Made by a program: the position numbers and the translations under genes | DNA from: Periconia sp. R9002 | Taxonomy: Eukaryota; Ascomycota; Dothideomycetes; Pleosporales; Periconiaceae | Direction: 5' to 3' | Assembly: GCA_023627715.1 (NCBI GenBank) | Contig: JAMAHW010000011.1 | Span: forward strand, 248,001-312,000 | DNA length: 64,000 bases | Part shown: piece after piece, positions 29,903 to 42,322 of the stretch | Position numbering within the stretch: the first letter of the stretch is position 1 | Layout of the letters: each line of letters starts with the position of its first letter | Notes under the pieces: model-generated | What the model saw: only the letters and a program-made list of their open reading frames with translations | Databases searched by the model: none | What the model was told of the DNA's origin: nothing

Positions 29903-32900
29903 TCCTCAGCCTGGCTTGGGGGAACCAGGGGTAAGGAGAAGTGTGCAAGTCGAGTGGCAAGCATTGGGGGCTTAAACATCGTTATAAACGGTTGCGGTGG
30001 TGGTCAAAAGAGCGGCCTCAGCCGCAGCAGCCATGACGGCACAAGCTCTCATGATGGGACCCGTGTATTTTCGGCAACATGTTGGAGGAAAGTGGGGCGG
30101 TCAACGCGGAGCAGGTCCTCGGCTCAGCTGTCTAGATCCCCGCTGGTGGTTCGTGCGACGACTCCAAATCAACCCGAAGCCACACGCCAGCAGCAACACA
30201 CTGGGCGCTAGACTGGGGACACGACACTGGGAGTGAAAAGGCGGACAGGCAAACATCCCTCCAGCTGGATTGAGAACAAACGTAGCGAACTATTGGGCGG
30301 CCCGGGAAATTCCTGTGCGAGCCAGGGGCCATGTTCTCACTTGGCGGTCACTTAGACCCCCGAACCTTGTCGAATCGGTGGTGCCATGCACTCTGTCCGC
30401 GAGCATGAGGTGGAGCATATTTGTTTAGCCTTGACCGACTTCTTGTATGGTCCCTGGGTGACACTTTCCACTATTTGGGGGCGAAACGGAGGTGAGTGAC
30501 TCCTGGGCCGATCCACCATCAAACGTGCGATATTCTGCTGCATTGCAGGTGGCTTGCATTGACCCAATCCTGCATGCCCAGCAGTACAGCAGATATTTCG
30601 GGGGTGTTTGTTAGATGGCGAGATCTGGCCAAGCCATGTAACAATGCAGCCTGTACCTCTTTCACGCTGTCACAATATTCGCGTTTAGCACACTACGTAC
30701 AAGCGCAAGTTGTATAGTGATTCAGCTGTGGAGTGACGAGTGATTTTCTCACTTCTTGAGAAATGCCCACTTCGTTCATATCATTTGTCAACTTCGAAAA
30801 TGGGGTCCTTTCGTAATCATTCGCTTATTGGAATTCAGCCCTTTCGCCGATTCGGGGATCCGTTAAATGAGGGATAGATTTCCCCGAGGCGAACGAGAAG
30901 GGACCCCAAAACATTTTTGGATACGAGAAGGACGATGGGGTTGCGAGAAATGCGTCACCCACTGTCATGGTCTTAGGTGGAGTGGTGCCTGGTGAGCCCT
31001 CCACACCTACATAAGACTGCATCATAAGATGACACAAAAACCCCCTTTGCTGACGAGGGCCGTTGTCAACGTGTTCAATCCAGCACACATTGGAAGTTCT
31101 CGTGGCTCTGTTTGGTGCACAGCCATTGCCTTTCTGCGTGGGGGTTGGAAGCAATCGAGCTGACGCCGCACGCGGGCGGTTGGGGCCTTGGTAGAAGATC
31201 CACACGCCGCCCCAGATCATTGGGTACTCAGCCCTAAAGCCGTTTAGGGAGTGTGAGATTCCAGCTCCACAGCACTCACAGTCACCGTCGAATAGCAGCT
31301 TCGGTCCAATCAAAGAGCGTCGGAGTGAGTAAATTTCAGAAAAGGCAAAGAGAGGACGATAATGGACGGCGACGTCGTGCAAAAACGCCAACTCCTCATA
31401 ACTCCAAGCCGCATGGTGGAACAGGTCGGTCTGGCCCATTTCGTCCCAGACCGCTTTGACGCAAGTTGTTCCTTTCTACCGTCGACGACATCATTTCTGG
31501 AATTTCGGGGACAAGGCTGTAACGAGGCTGTACAGAAGAACGGCGGTGAGAACTAAGTATACCTTGCAGCGTGCACGAGGTTACATGGAAATAAGCTCAA
31601 CGCTAACCGAGTCTGCGTTACATCATCTTACCATGCTCGGGAGTCGGGACGCACCCCAGCCTCGTCCAGCGTCTACTCAAACGATTCCTTAATTGCGGAA
31701 AAAATTATTTGTCTCGTCAATGCGAAAAGAGGGTGTACTGCAGCGTAGTATCACTGGATAGCCGGACGCTGGGCGCAGATGAGACTATGACTATCTGAGA
31801 AGCAAGTCACGCACTTACTTCTGTCGTTGTTCTTATAAACCAAAATTACAAATGCTACAGTTCACTACCATCTCTCTCGGATCGAAGTGCATCAGTAAGG
31901 AATCTTCGAGTTCATGGCCAGGCACCAATGTGCGCGCCCTTGCGTATACAGACCATCCTATCCTGGCACGCATGGATTTAATAGATTCTTACATGTTGGA
32001 CACCACGCTCTTACAGATTGTCTGAAAATGATCATCAATCATGATTGATATCCGAGTATTCAAGGAAATGGGCGTAAATATCGTCTTGAAGTGGTATGGT
32101 GGATTGATTACCAGCAACCGGATAGGGTAGAGCATCGCTAGTGCTTAGTATTTTTGCTGGTTTGAAAAGACGTGAGATTTCGATTCGAGTCGATTTTACG
32201 AAGATAAACGGTATGAGCTGTGGCGGTTATGATCGGTATTAAAGATGTGAAGGAACGTAGAGGAAGTCGACTCTTGATTACACGCCGTATACGCTTATCA
32301 CAGCCGGCATTGCATTATTTGAGAATTTCTTCCTCTACGCAGCTTTGGATGTGGGATATTACGTGATGCTAAGAACCCAATCTACGTATACAGACGTGCA
32401 CATGATCCTACAACGGCATTGATTGATGTAATGCCCTAGGTAGTTTGTCCGAACAGACTCACCGCACAATACTAATTCATTCATCTCTCTGGTATTCTTA
32501 GAGTTGCCTGAACTATTGTCACAACTATCATCGATCAATCCTGTAGCAAGCTTCTTCAATCAGTCCGTTTTTCTGTATCAAGATGCAGTCAATTTAGTAG
32601 GACTTTGATCCACGGTATAGGACGCCAGTGCTACCGACAGCCATACATAAAATCGATTATTATCTGGCTCAATACCCAGAAACGTTTTGGCTTGACACCT
32701 CTCATTGCGTGGGGGCCATAATACAAAGCAGGGTAGACCCTACCTACGTATACTATAGTGACATGATCTCGACGTCCATAAGAAAGACCAAATCCCCTTA
32801 CAAGTGTAATATGTTTACATGCATATAGCTCTCGTATATACAATTCACATGGAGCAAGATTCCATGTCCCTACCATCGGCCCATCAAATCTTGCCTTATT

Positions 32901-33955
32901 GACTTTATTTGCCGCCGTGATTGATGACACAATTACCATTCGCTGAATTTCCTTATCGATAGCAAACGAAACACCGAAAAAAGCCGGTCAGTCTGCACGT
33001 ACATAGGTAGTACATATGTACTCAACCTTCCATATCTCAAGGTACTGAGATCCTTCCAGCTACCATACAGCGTGGTCACAGTTTTCCTCAGAAACCATAG
33101 ACGTACGTGAGCGGTGCACTTCTTCTTTTCTGAGACTTCGCGCTTGAATTTAATCAACGATGATGCCGATGCGTGTAAGACGATCCAGATGTCCCCAGGT
33201 CTCCAGGGCTGTCACCTACGACCATATCACGTGATATGTCTATTCACCTCCAGGGCTTCGAATGTTACATGCGCCATTGTAGGAGATATCACAATGCGCG
33301 CAGAGTAGCACTCTACAAAAATTCAAACTAAGAACGAGATATGAATCGAATAAGGGTTTTCCACTCTCGCAGCATCAATCCTTGTACTACCAAACGATTG
33401 CGCAAAGCACCCAAACCTGCAGTACTTCACGATCTCACCCGCCGCTCTTCACAAAATCTTGCACACCTACGCACCCACGGACCACCGCGCAGCACAAAAG
33501 CCATTTTTATCTATTCACGACTCAAGCACAAATTTAGCGTGAGAGAAGAAGAAAAAATAGGAAACCAGCGTGTTAGAGCGAAATTTTTCCGTGCCGCCGC
33601 GGGCCCATGCTTTAATCCGCTTCCCCTCCTCGAATCCACAACCAACAGCAGCAAACCAATCTGTTTGTTGCACTGGTTCAAGCCTCGGTAGCAGCAGGGT
33701 AAATGCGCGACAATTTTTGACAGAATCGTTCAACCGCGCAACCACTTCCTGCGCCCTGCACAACCCTCAACCCACAACCCGCATAAGGTCCTCTCCACCT
33801 AGTTTTGAGCTATCCCTCAAACTGATCGGACCTATATACGAATCAAGCACTGTAATCGATAAGAGGACAATTTCTGTACAGCACCTAGCGCACAGGGACG
33901 GCGACCAACGACCTTGGACTTGAGCGGGCATTCCTTCGACTACAACCCCTCAACC
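29903..33955. other. Long region without a convincing gene
   Basis: About 4 kb. The longest frame is at 30825-31439 (minus, listed as doubtful). 31.7-33.3 kb is AT-rich, with TACCTACGTA- and GTACATATGTAC-type short palindromes. 33.3-33.9 kb, directly before the next gene, is the probable promoter and leader. No RNA gene or transposon signature was found. Confidence 0.45.
30825..31439 (-). CDS. Doubtful 204-codon frame
   Basis: An uninterrupted frame from ATG at 31439 to a stop at 30825. Composition is even, with several Cys and Trp, but no motif, repeat, signal peptide or family is recognisable. It has no introns and no adjoining partner. It could be a species-specific gene, an exon of a larger gene, or chance in the longest gene-poor stretch of the right half. 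Confidence 0.25.
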   Translation of the reverse strand: MGQTDLFHHAAWSYEELAFLHDVAVHYRPLFAFSEIYSLRRSLIGPKLLFDGDCECCGAGISHSLNGFRAEYPMIWGGVWIFYQGPNRPRAASARLLPTPTQKGNGCAPNRATRTSNVCWIEHVDNGPRQQRGFLCHLMMQSYVGVEGSPGTTPPKTMTVGDAFLATPSSFSYPKMFWGPFSFASGKSIPHLTDPRIGERAEFQ

Positions 33956-34867
33956 ATGGAGGCGTACACCCCAGAGCGTATGATGGACGCCATATCCGCA
34001 ACCCTCCCTTCACAAACCGTAGCCGACGACTCTCCCCTCTCGCGAAAACACTCTCGCAACGTTCACAAACGCCAAGGTTCGAGCTCCTCCATCTCCTCAC
34101 TTAGCGCCTCCGACAAAGAGAACGACGACAACGAAGCGCCCACCGAGCGCACACCTCTTCTCAACCTTCCGCAAACCCCAAACCTAAACAACAAAACCCC
34201 CACCAACGCAGCAACACGCCCCATCGCGTCGCCCTCGCCCCTCAAAAATGGAAACTTCGAAGTCCAGGCCGAGTTCCTGCAAGCCATGATGGTGGTCCTC
34301 GAGCGCGAAGCCAACATGAACCGAACCGCTGGACTCACAAAGCACGACGTGAAGAAGATTGTGCGGAAGGAGGTAAAGAAAGGTTCTGAACCTTCCACTC
34401 AACCCAGCGATACCAAAGGAAAAGGGAAAGCCAAGGACGCAGAAGACGACGAGACAAAAGCCCGCGCAGCAGTCCGTTCCGCAATCACCTCCCTCGACAA
34501 CTCTAAACCTAAGGCCGCCCCATCCCCAGGTCTCCTCACCGAGGCACAACGCGCGCGGATTCGCGAGATCGTACAGGAGGAACTCGCTGTCCATGAAATC
34601 CTTTCTACGCCCCGCAACAACCAATTGCACGAGTTCATCACCCTCCCCGCGATTGTGGGAACAACGCTAGGCGTGGTTGGCATCGTGTTGTTGAAGCGTC
34701 TCGCGGACCGACGGCCGGAGGAGGTGAGTTGGGCGCTGGATGGCGCGGGGAAGGCTGCGGTGGGTGTTGTCGGGGGGTTGGTTGTAGTCAAGGGCGTGCT
34801 TTGGGGACTTGGCAGGTGGTGGCAGCGACGGAGGGAAGGTGCGGATGGGAGGATTACATTGGCTTGA
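33956..34867 (+). CDS. Unknown protein with C-terminal membrane segments
   Basis: A single exon of 303 aa, start chosen at the first ATG (33956). Residues 1-85 are polar and Ser-rich (SSSSISSLSASDKEND). A helical, basic middle follows (about 100-210, with HDVKKIVRKEVKKG and AQRARIREIVQEEL). Two hydrophobic segments come next (FITLPAIVGTTLGVVGIVLL, about 228-247, and AAVGVVGGLVVVKGVLWGLG, about 268-288) before a basic end. No family is recognised. It is probably a membrane protein with a large soluble N-terminal domain. G/C-rich codon use is stronger than in the neighbours. Confidence 0.7.
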   Translation: MEAYTPERMMDAISATLPSQTVADDSPLSRKHSRNVHKRQGSSSSISSLSASDKENDDNEAPTERTPLLNLPQTPNLNNKTPTNAATRPIASPSPLKNGNFEVQAEFLQAMMVVLEREANMNRTAGLTKHDVKKIVRKEVKKGSEPSTQPSDTKGKGKAKDAEDDETKARAAVRSAITSLDNSKPKAAPSPGLLTEAQRARIREIVQEELAVHEILSTPRNNQLHEFITLPAIVGTTLGVVGIVLLKRLADRRPEEVSWALDGAGKAAVGVVGGLVVVKGVLWGLGRWWQRRREGADGRITLA

Positions 34868-35225
34868 GGCAGGAAAGATGAGAGATGGTTTGTGGGTTGG
34901 AATTCGTGAACTAGGACGATGTTAATAAGATGATACCGGCTTGTGCAATTTGTTGGATTTGTTTGGATTCAGGCAAGGGCTTTGTATAAATAAGTTGTTC
35001 GACGGCTTCGTGCTGGACTAGCATTGTTGGTGCTCAAGGGACAGCTAGCTGTAATACATCAATTTGAAACTCAATCACCTTACTTGATGCTATGCGTAAG
35101 GGATATTGGGAGGACGAAACTCTAACTTGCCAATGACTAGCAACGCATGGAAGAGCGTTAAATATATACAAACCACAACGCCGCCCAGTATGCAGTGCAA
35201 AGCTCGGGGTATCTAGAGAAGAAAT
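34868..35225. other. Convergent intergenic region
   Basis: 3' flanks of the membrane-protein gene (+) and TFB3 (-). No gene or RNA seen. Confidence 0.5.
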
Positions 35226-36360
35226 TCAAAAAACGTCATCCATAACCACATCTTTCATACCTTGAGCAACGCTAGCAGCATTCTGCGTGCCCACCTCCAT
35301 GTTTCCGGACCCCAATGGCCGTACTTTCTCGTCTTCAAGGAACACACACATTCCACCAAATGCCTCTTCCATCATCCGAGTATAATAATCTCGGGTATCC
35401 CAGCCGCCAACATAATATGCGGGGTCGCTGTCGTATGTCGTGAGCCACTTGTAGTCGTGATTTTCTTGCAATATGTAATGTTCCGGTTCTATGCTCCATC
35501 CATCGAAAGGGTCGAAAGGTTTCTCCGCCGGTGGGGCTTTCCGCTTCTTCAAGCCTTGGAACACGAAACCAGTGTCCCGTTTTCCGGACTCGTCAACGGC
35601 GTACGGATCTGGTGTATTGCCTGATGACGCGGCCAAAGCTTTCCGTTGTGTGCCACCTTTTTTGAGCACGACATGCGAACTCTCCGACAGTTGCGATGCC
35701 TCGGGCTGGTCGGCGATGCGGCGAAAAGTTGCATTCGGGTTAAGTTCTGCTTTTTGTGCATCTTCCCACAGGCGTAGTTTACGCTCGGTCTCCTCAACGT
35801 CGATACGTAGAATGAGGTTCCATGTTATTTCCTCAACAGTCTCAAGGTAGTTGTTGTAGTCTATGAGGCGCTCGAAGTCGGACTCTTCTTTGTTCATGCT
35901 GCGACAGGTCAGCTTCATTTCCTTCTTGATGTCAATGGGTACAACTGGGAACATACGCTTTTGCGACCCGCCGCCTGATATCCACCTCCCGCTCCACCTT
36001 GAGATCTTCGAATGTTTGAGTCCGGAACTTCGCCTTTCGTAGCGTTTTGTTGCAACCGGCAATCGGGCAAGGCGCAGGGCCATGGGTAAAGATACGGTCG
36101 ACACAGGACTCGCACATTTTGTGATAACATTCTGGATTGACCAGAAATCGCATGTTCGGGTTCAGGTACCGGGACGATTTGCATACATTGCAAATGTCTG
36201 ATGAAGAGTCAGCGAGACTGGAAGCAGACTGTGGGTCATGTTGCTGTGATTGCTGGAGGGACAGCTTGCGCAGAGAGGAAGAAAGAAAAGATTGAGACGC
36301 ACCGCCATCTTCAGCGAGACGCTTGTTGGCGCCTTGCGCACGGGGGGCGGCCCTTGACAT
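35226..36360 (-). CDS. TFB3: TFIIH/CDK-activating kinase assembly factor MAT1 (Tfb3)
   Basis: Two exons, 36360-35957 and 35898-35226, encode 358 aa; the 58-nt intron has a GTATGT donor. It starts with a low-complexity leader and then the C3HC4 RING finger from Cys57 (CNVCKSSRYLNPNMRFLVN, ECYHKMCESCVDRIFTHGP, CPIAGC). The MAT1 helical region follows (KFRTQTFEDLKVEREVDIRR, DFERLIDYNNYLETVEEITW). The C-terminal half is less conserved, as expected. The protein bridges core TFIIH with the Cdk7/Kin28-cyclin H kinase for transcription initiation and nucleotide excision repair in the nucleus. It is divergent from the URI1/Bud27 gene, 359 bp between starts. Confidence 0.95.
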
Positions 36361-36719
36361 GTTGGCGTCGGCGTGGTGGCGTGAAGGAGGCCTCGAGGTG
36401 GTGTGGTGTTGAGAGCTATCTGAAAGCTACCGCGGGTATCGATTACTAATGGCTAGAATAGGCTGACACTTGGATGGATGTCTGAAAATACACATATGAC
36501 GTTCAAGGGGGGAAGATGAGTTTCCGTAAGTTTGAGAGGCCTAAGTGAGAGAATTAATGCACAGAAGGGCTTTCATACCTAGATTGATGCTGCGGTATGT
36601 CAAACAGCTGCGGTAGCTGTTCACGGAAGGGTACTAGCGCCGCCAAGCCTCCCGTCTTTTCTTCGTCTGACGTTACAAATTTCTTTTGCATTTCTTTCTC
36701 TCAAACCACCACGCTTAGA
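36361..36719. promoter_or_regulatory. Divergent promoter region of TFB3 and the URI1-like gene
   Basis: 359 bp between opposing starts. The + strand frame is open upstream of the ATG at 36720 for 41 codons (from an in-frame ATG at 36597: ATGTCAAACAGC). An N-terminally longer URI1-like product therefore cannot be excluded, but the MATTSPPS start fits the family better. Confidence 0.5.
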
Positions 36720-38528
36720 ATGGCGACAACTTCACCACCCTCGATGGAAACCATCGAGCAGCGCAGGCTGCAGCTCGAGGAGAATGTCGCAAAACTCAGC
36801 AAAGCTCTGCAGCACTGGTCGACATGGGAAGTTGAATATGCCATGCTCAAAGAAGAGCTGGAGAAAGCGGATTCCCCATCAACTGAAGAGATGATTGAAA
36901 TTGGCCGCGATCTGGACGGTACACTAGTCAACGAAAAAGAAGTCCAGGAGCTCCTCGGCAAGGACTCAAAAACAAAACGCACTGCTAACCAGGTCGTTGA
37001 CATGATATCACGGCGCATTGACTATGTTCAGCAGAACCGAAGCACGGTCGAAAAGCAGCTTGAAAAGGTTGAGAAACAACTAGAAGGGGTATCCATTCTA
37101 GCTGATCCTGGGCTGACGAACGAAGAGGGGCTGCCCATGATGGATATCGAGGAAGAGTTGGATGAGAATGATGAAGTAAAGTCAAGCTCTGTTTCTCAGC
37201 CTGGAAGGGTTGCGCCAGAACTTATGGACGCTTTGCGGAAAGCTGGTGTTTGTAAGGCCGAACAAGATAAAGCCAAGACCCATGACTCCACAGCTACATC
37301 GTCTTCTAAAGCTGAAGTCTCAACTAGCTCAGTCGAATTTCCGACTACAATTCCAACCTCAAAATCGACGCCGGATGAAGACCAACCTGCTCTCACCAAA
37401 GCTCAACCTCAGGAGGAATCGGAAGTGTCTAGATCCCCGAAGAAGAAGAAATCGGTGGCTTTTGCTGAAGACGTCGACGTCAAAACCTTTGAAAAGCAAA
37501 AGCCGGAGAGTCCATCGGAGGCAAAGAAACTAGATCTACGAGCATGGAATCTTAAGCCCGGTTCCAGGGTATACGAGCTAGGTGATGACGAAGAAATATC
37601 CGCAACACACATCATACCCGAGGACGAAAGCCTGGAGGATGCCGAGCTCCGTAGGGATATGCTCCAGTATGGGCTCGAGGAAGTAGGCCAAGTAGTTGGC
37701 GAGATGGATCTCGACGCAGAAGATTCCGATGATTACGACGAGGACAGCGAGGAAAGTGAAGAAGAGGATGAGCATGGTCGCAGCATACGGCCGGTTCTCA
37801 CTGATGAGTATCGCAAGCAAATGATGGAACTCGAGAAGAAACTCAACGCGCGTATGGTAGAGAACGTTGGACCCCGGCCTGATCTGCATCCCCTCGCCGA
37901 CGTTGCCGATGATGTGCGCTCATTGCGCATTCAGAAAGACAACGAGTTCGATGAGTCTATGAGCAAAACGGGAGCAGAGTCAACCAGGTCGGAAGAGAAG
38001 AAGAGTGTTTCATTTGCTGATGCACCTAACGGCGCAGATGCATCCCAACCAGTCGCAGAACGGCCTGATTCCTCTTTACCACCGGCTCCCACTATAGCCG
38101 ACACCATTGTAGAGCGTACAAATACCGTACCGCAACCGCCCTCTGCTCCTTCTAAACCAGCGAAAGTATCTCGTTTCAAGAGCGCTCGTGCAGCATCTAC
38201 CCAACCTCCTCCTGTACTTCCTACTCCACCAATTCCGGAACCTCCGGCTTTGCCTACAGGTCCAAAGGGTCGCACGCTTGCCAACACGGTGGTTGAGCAC
38301 ACGCCAGAAACAGTTGAACATCACGCACCCGACGAATTCGATCCAGTGTTATTGAACCGCGAAATAACCACCGAATATCACAAAATGCGAAATAAGATGA
38401 TTCAACAACAGGGTGGATTCAAGGAAACCGAAGCTGAAGCCAACGATCCTTTGATGGAGGTGAGAGACGGCCAGCCGAAGAAAGTAAGTCGCTTCATGGC
38501 CGCCAGGCTGAAAGCGGAGGGTTTGTAG
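36720..38528 (+). CDS. URI1/Bud27-type unconventional prefoldin-like protein
   Basis: A single exon of 602 aa. The N-terminal 130 residues are a prefoldin alpha-type coiled coil (EQRRLQLEENVAKLSKALQH, then RIDYVQQNRSTVEKQLEKVE). A long acidic, disordered middle follows, with a DYDEDSEESEEEDE tract (about 335-360), two KK(K)SV(A/S)FA(E/D) motifs, and a C-terminal VSRFKSARA / VSRFMAARLKAEG pair typical of fungal Bud27-like proteins (DUF3835). The family binds the Rpb5 subunit and assists cytoplasmic assembly of RNA polymerases and translation initiation. The in-frame ATG 41 codons upstream is discussed under the divergent promoter. Confidence 0.82.
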   Translation: MATTSPPSMETIEQRRLQLEENVAKLSKALQHWSTWEVEYAMLKEELEKADSPSTEEMIEIGRDLDGTLVNEKEVQELLGKDSKTKRTANQVVDMISRRIDYVQQNRSTVEKQLEKVEKQLEGVSILADPGLTNEEGLPMMDIEEELDENDEVKSSSVSQPGRVAPELMDALRKAGVCKAEQDKAKTHDSTATSSSKAEVSTSSVEFPTTIPTSKSTPDEDQPALTKAQPQEESEVSRSPKKKKSVAFAEDVDVKTFEKQKPESPSEAKKLDLRAWNLKPGSRVYELGDDEEISATHIIPEDESLEDAELRRDMLQYGLEEVGQVVGEMDLDAEDSDDYDEDSEESEEEDEHGRSIRPVLTDEYRKQMMELEKKLNARMVENVGPRPDLHPLADVADDVRSLRIQKDNEFDESMSKTGAESTRSEEKKSVSFADAPNGADASQPVAERPDSSLPPAPTIADTIVERTNTVPQPPSAPSKPAKVSRFKSARAASTQPPPVLPTPPIPEPPALPTGPKGRTLANTVVEHTPETVEHHAPDEFDPVLLNREITTEYHKMRNKMIQQQGGFKETEAEANDPLMEVRDGQPKKVSRFMAARLKAEGL

Positions 38529-39108
38529 TTTCCTATCGATACCCGTGAACCCCTTGTGGTCACTCCATACTGTCTTGACCTTCATATCGATTCCCGTGAT
38601 GATCGTGAAATCTCTTCATGCGTTTGGAACAATTCATGCCCGTGAGAGATACAAGATCCATGTATCAGTCTCACATTACATTCGTTCCTAGATTGATGTC
38701 GGGGCTCTCTGACGTGCTTTGCTTGCTCATGCGGTGCCTATCACGATTTGAAAACCCCCGTACATTGTGTTTATCTCCCTGAATTATTGCCAATTTATCA
38801 ATACTATACTTTCCTTGAACATGGTACCCACTATAAAAATTCTGGTGATCTGCCTCCAATTCCGGATTACATATGCACCGGCGTTTGCTGGGTGGCGGCG
38901 TTTTAGTGGGGGCGGGGCAACGACTTCTCGAAAATCATTGCCACGGAGAAACTGTTGTTCCTGCCGCATCGTCACGTCCACTCGACTCACAACTTTCAAC
39001 ACCGCTGTCGTACACTGTCAAACCACAGTAGAATTTATATATTCCCCTCCTTATCTCTGTAGTCCTCCGTCGAAAGCACCGCAATCCCATGTGTGGGGGC
39101 TCTTCATC
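38529..39108. other. Intergenic between URI1-like and ataxin-10-like genes
   Basis: 580 bp. The region is open in the frame of the next gene from about 38767 but has no suitable ATG until 39109. It holds the promoter and leader of that gene. Confidence 0.5.
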
Positions 39109-42100
39109 ATGACGGAAGACGCTGCGGAGGAAAAACCCTCTGCGCAACCATACCTGACGCGCCTACGATTGGCTTTAGCGCCATATACTGTGCACTTCCA
39201 AAATCCTGGATATATCAAAGATGATATGATGCGCAAGTTGGAGCACGATGTCGTCAAGAAGACGCTGGACGAGACCAGGCGGAATTTCGAGCTTCGGTAA
39301 GCCGGTCCACAGTCCATGGAAGAGTGACATGATACTAATCGGATAGTGAGGAACTCGGTCTTTCCGAAGTATTCTGGGACGATCTCGCCGGAGTCATTAA
39401 GGCAGCCATTCCTTCTCTCGAACGACGTAGTTTCGCCGCACCCGACCCCGCAACCCCCGAGTACGAGGGTCTCTCCGGCCCGCTCATTGCGTCTTACTCC
39501 CCGAGCCTGCTGCGCGATCTGGAACAATTGAATAAGCTTGTGGCTATTGCACGCAACGTTTTAGTTTATGGGGAGAAGGTGCAAAATCTGGCAGCTATGA
39601 GGCTTTTCGATAAGGACATATACGCTATGATCAACGTCTGTGTGAGAGTCACAGCTCGAGGATACGACGGCGAAGCTGGAACACAGGACGAGGACAAATG
39701 GCAGAGCGTCATCAATGCATGTAAGGCGAAGATATCCTCAGTCGAGAAATTGGCGGCTAACGGTTCACAGACAAGAAATTGCTCATTACATGCCTTCAGT
39801 TCTTGAACAACATAATTGCCCGCAATGAGCAGCGGAAACTCATGCTGTGGATTGAACTTTTCGATAGTCATGTGGAGAACGAGTTGCCGAACTTTGCGGA
39901 TATGAAGTATAATATGGATATCATACCTCGCGACGAGCGCGAATCGCCTTCAAAAGAGGAACCGGTTGCGCCTATCCCAGAAATTTCCCAAGGTCCGGAC
40001 CAGTTCAAGATACCACAGCAGCCAGCATCGTCGCCTTTCCTCTTATTCATTGGTGAGGTTGGCGGCGAAGTAAAGAAATGGCTCACGCAACATGGCGAGA
40101 AAGCCGGTGGGAACGAGATTGCGGCTGAATGCAGACGACGGTGGCAGACAATGTCGGAAGAAGAGAAAAGCGTGAGTTTCACCACAGTCTCTGTGAAATA
40201 AATGCTGACGTACCAAGAAATGGAATATGCTTTACGCCGATGTTGTTGCTCGATATCGAGATGAAATTACTCAGTCGAGTGTTTACAAGAAGGTTTTGGA
40301 CCAGCATGCCAAGAATGAGGAAAGCGTCCAGGCTCTCGCCCATAGCATAAATCAACTCCAAGTTGAGGTAGACCGAATGCGGTCTTCTATCGCGGCATCC
40401 AGTGACGATAGTTCGCCTCCACCGCTCGAGGAGGTAGGAGGGGCTTCCCAGCCTCTACTGGAACACTCAATGCTGAATCCTAGAATTATTCGGTCGTCCC
40501 CGGCAGGTGAGATCGATTTCCGCGTGACTTCCCCACCTGAAGTTGGCGCTACAATCCTCCAGAATGGAAAGGCAGATTTACTGAAACGTCTGGAGCCCGA
40601 TCCAGATCGTCCGGCAGCACTGACCAGCGATGTAGCCTCTCCTGCCTCACCTCCACCGGAGGACGATGATAATGATGACGACTATGATGACTCTGGAGAC
40701 GAGGGTCATGGGCTTCTAACTGATGTGCCTCTTATCCTAGGTCCCACCGAAATTGAGGTGTTGCCAATGATCATTATGGCCGGCATCGTGGAGCCGACAG
40801 AAGGCCAACCAGGCTACCATTCCGATTCTTCTGTTTTCAGTAGTATACGAAGCATGCATAGCGTTAGGTGCCATCTACTCCTCGCCCAAGATAATGGTCG
40901 CAATCTGCTTAGGGAGCTCCTTATCTTCGTGGCTGCCTGGGATTTGCGGGAAGATGAACTATATTTCAAATTCATGGTGAAGATCATGGAAGCTATCCTG
41001 GCCAATGGCCTCCTTCCTTTCGCCTACCATGCCTTCCGAGAGTCAGAGTAAGTTTTTCTTTTAATTTTCAGATCTTGGCTTACGAGCGTAGTAGGTCGAA
41101 GGACATCATATCGCCTGCCCAGGCTGTCATCATGAAGCTCCTTACAAACATTTTCCGAGCACGTCAAGCCCGCGCACCTTCCAAGCACCTCATGAAGTCA
41201 CCCCCGACACAAGTCGACCAGGGAGATGCCCACATGGTCAACTTTTTGCTGACTCAATTTCGACGTCACATCCTGCCGCAGACCTGTGCACTTATCTTCC
41301 TTCAAGGTCAGATCAGGGCCGGACATGCACAACCAGAGGACTTCCCTTTGAACCTGTGGGATATGGAGCGCATGTATGAGGGAGTTTATCAATATCTCGA
41401 ATTCTTCGCGATCCTGACTGAGCATGATACTTGGAAGACGATGCTGAGTAATTGGGAAGTTGCTAATGAACTGGTCACTCTCCTGAAAGAACTGGACGCA
41501 GCTATTCCCAAAGGGCAGATATCAATTCCTCCTCTCACCGCTGCTGCGCGGCAACCTACACCGGCTCCTCCTGTAGATCCGGAGCCGCAACCCGTGGCTG
41601 TCGAGCGACCATACGATACCTCTGCAAACCCGTCAGCTCCAGAAGGGTATATGCCGTCACCGCGCCCGTTCATCGATGAAGCTCAGGATGAGCCTTCGGA
41701 ATTTGAATGGAGAAACCTGAAGAAACTTGCTGTCCTGGTCATGAGTTCTCTTGTATGGAAGAATCGTCAAGTTCAAGACCAGATCAGACCTCTCGGTGGT
41801 ATCGAAGCCGTTCTCAACTGCTGCTCATACGATGAACACAACCCATATATCCGTGAACATGCCATAATGTGTCTGCGCTTCCTGATGGAAGGCAACAAGG
41901 AAAATCAAGAACATATCCGTGCGCTCGAGCGGCTCGAAAAGGAGAAAGTAAACGCGGCGGAAGCTCAACAAGCAACAGCTTCACAGCCAATACTCCGGCA
42001 GCAAACACCATCACCAGCTAACCAGCCACCCGTCAGTGTACGTGTTCCCGAGGAAGTGCTCGACCAACAAGGATATGAAACGTACATGGACCCAAAAGGC

Positions 42101-42322
42101 CAGGTCCTACTCAGGAAACGCGAAGTCAAAGCCCCCGCTCCTGTAGTAGGAAACACGAACAAAGGGAAGGCAAAGCTGGAGACTAGGGACCCCAAAGACC
42201 TAGAGCAGTTGGTGCAGCAGGTCATGCGTGAGATGCCTGTCAAAGTTCAAGGAGTCAAGCACGATGCCGAAAAGGCTGCTGCGCTAGCAAAGCTTGATCG
42301 GGAGTTTGATGGCCATGGATAG
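39109..42322 (+). CDS. Ataxin-10 family protein (Ctr86-like) with embedded HMG-box-like segment
   Basis: Five exons, 39109-39296, 39347-39720, 39771-40171, 40218-41047 and 41095-42322, encode 1006 aa; introns 46-50 nt. The helical N-terminus is of ataxin-10 type. Residues about 273-340 read like an HMG box: SPFLLFIGEVGGEVKKWL, then AAECRRRWQTMSEEEKSKW and YADVVARYRDEI, with intron 3 falling inside. An acidic run (EDDDNDDDYDDSGDEG, about 425-440) separates it from an armadillo-like region. The C-terminal ataxin-10 signature (EWRNLKKLAVLVMSSLVWKN, then REHAIMCLRFLMEGNKENQE) is at about 795-870. Human ataxin-10 has no HMG box that I know of. The family is linked to cytokinesis and signalling; the molecular role is unclear. 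Confidence 0.85.
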
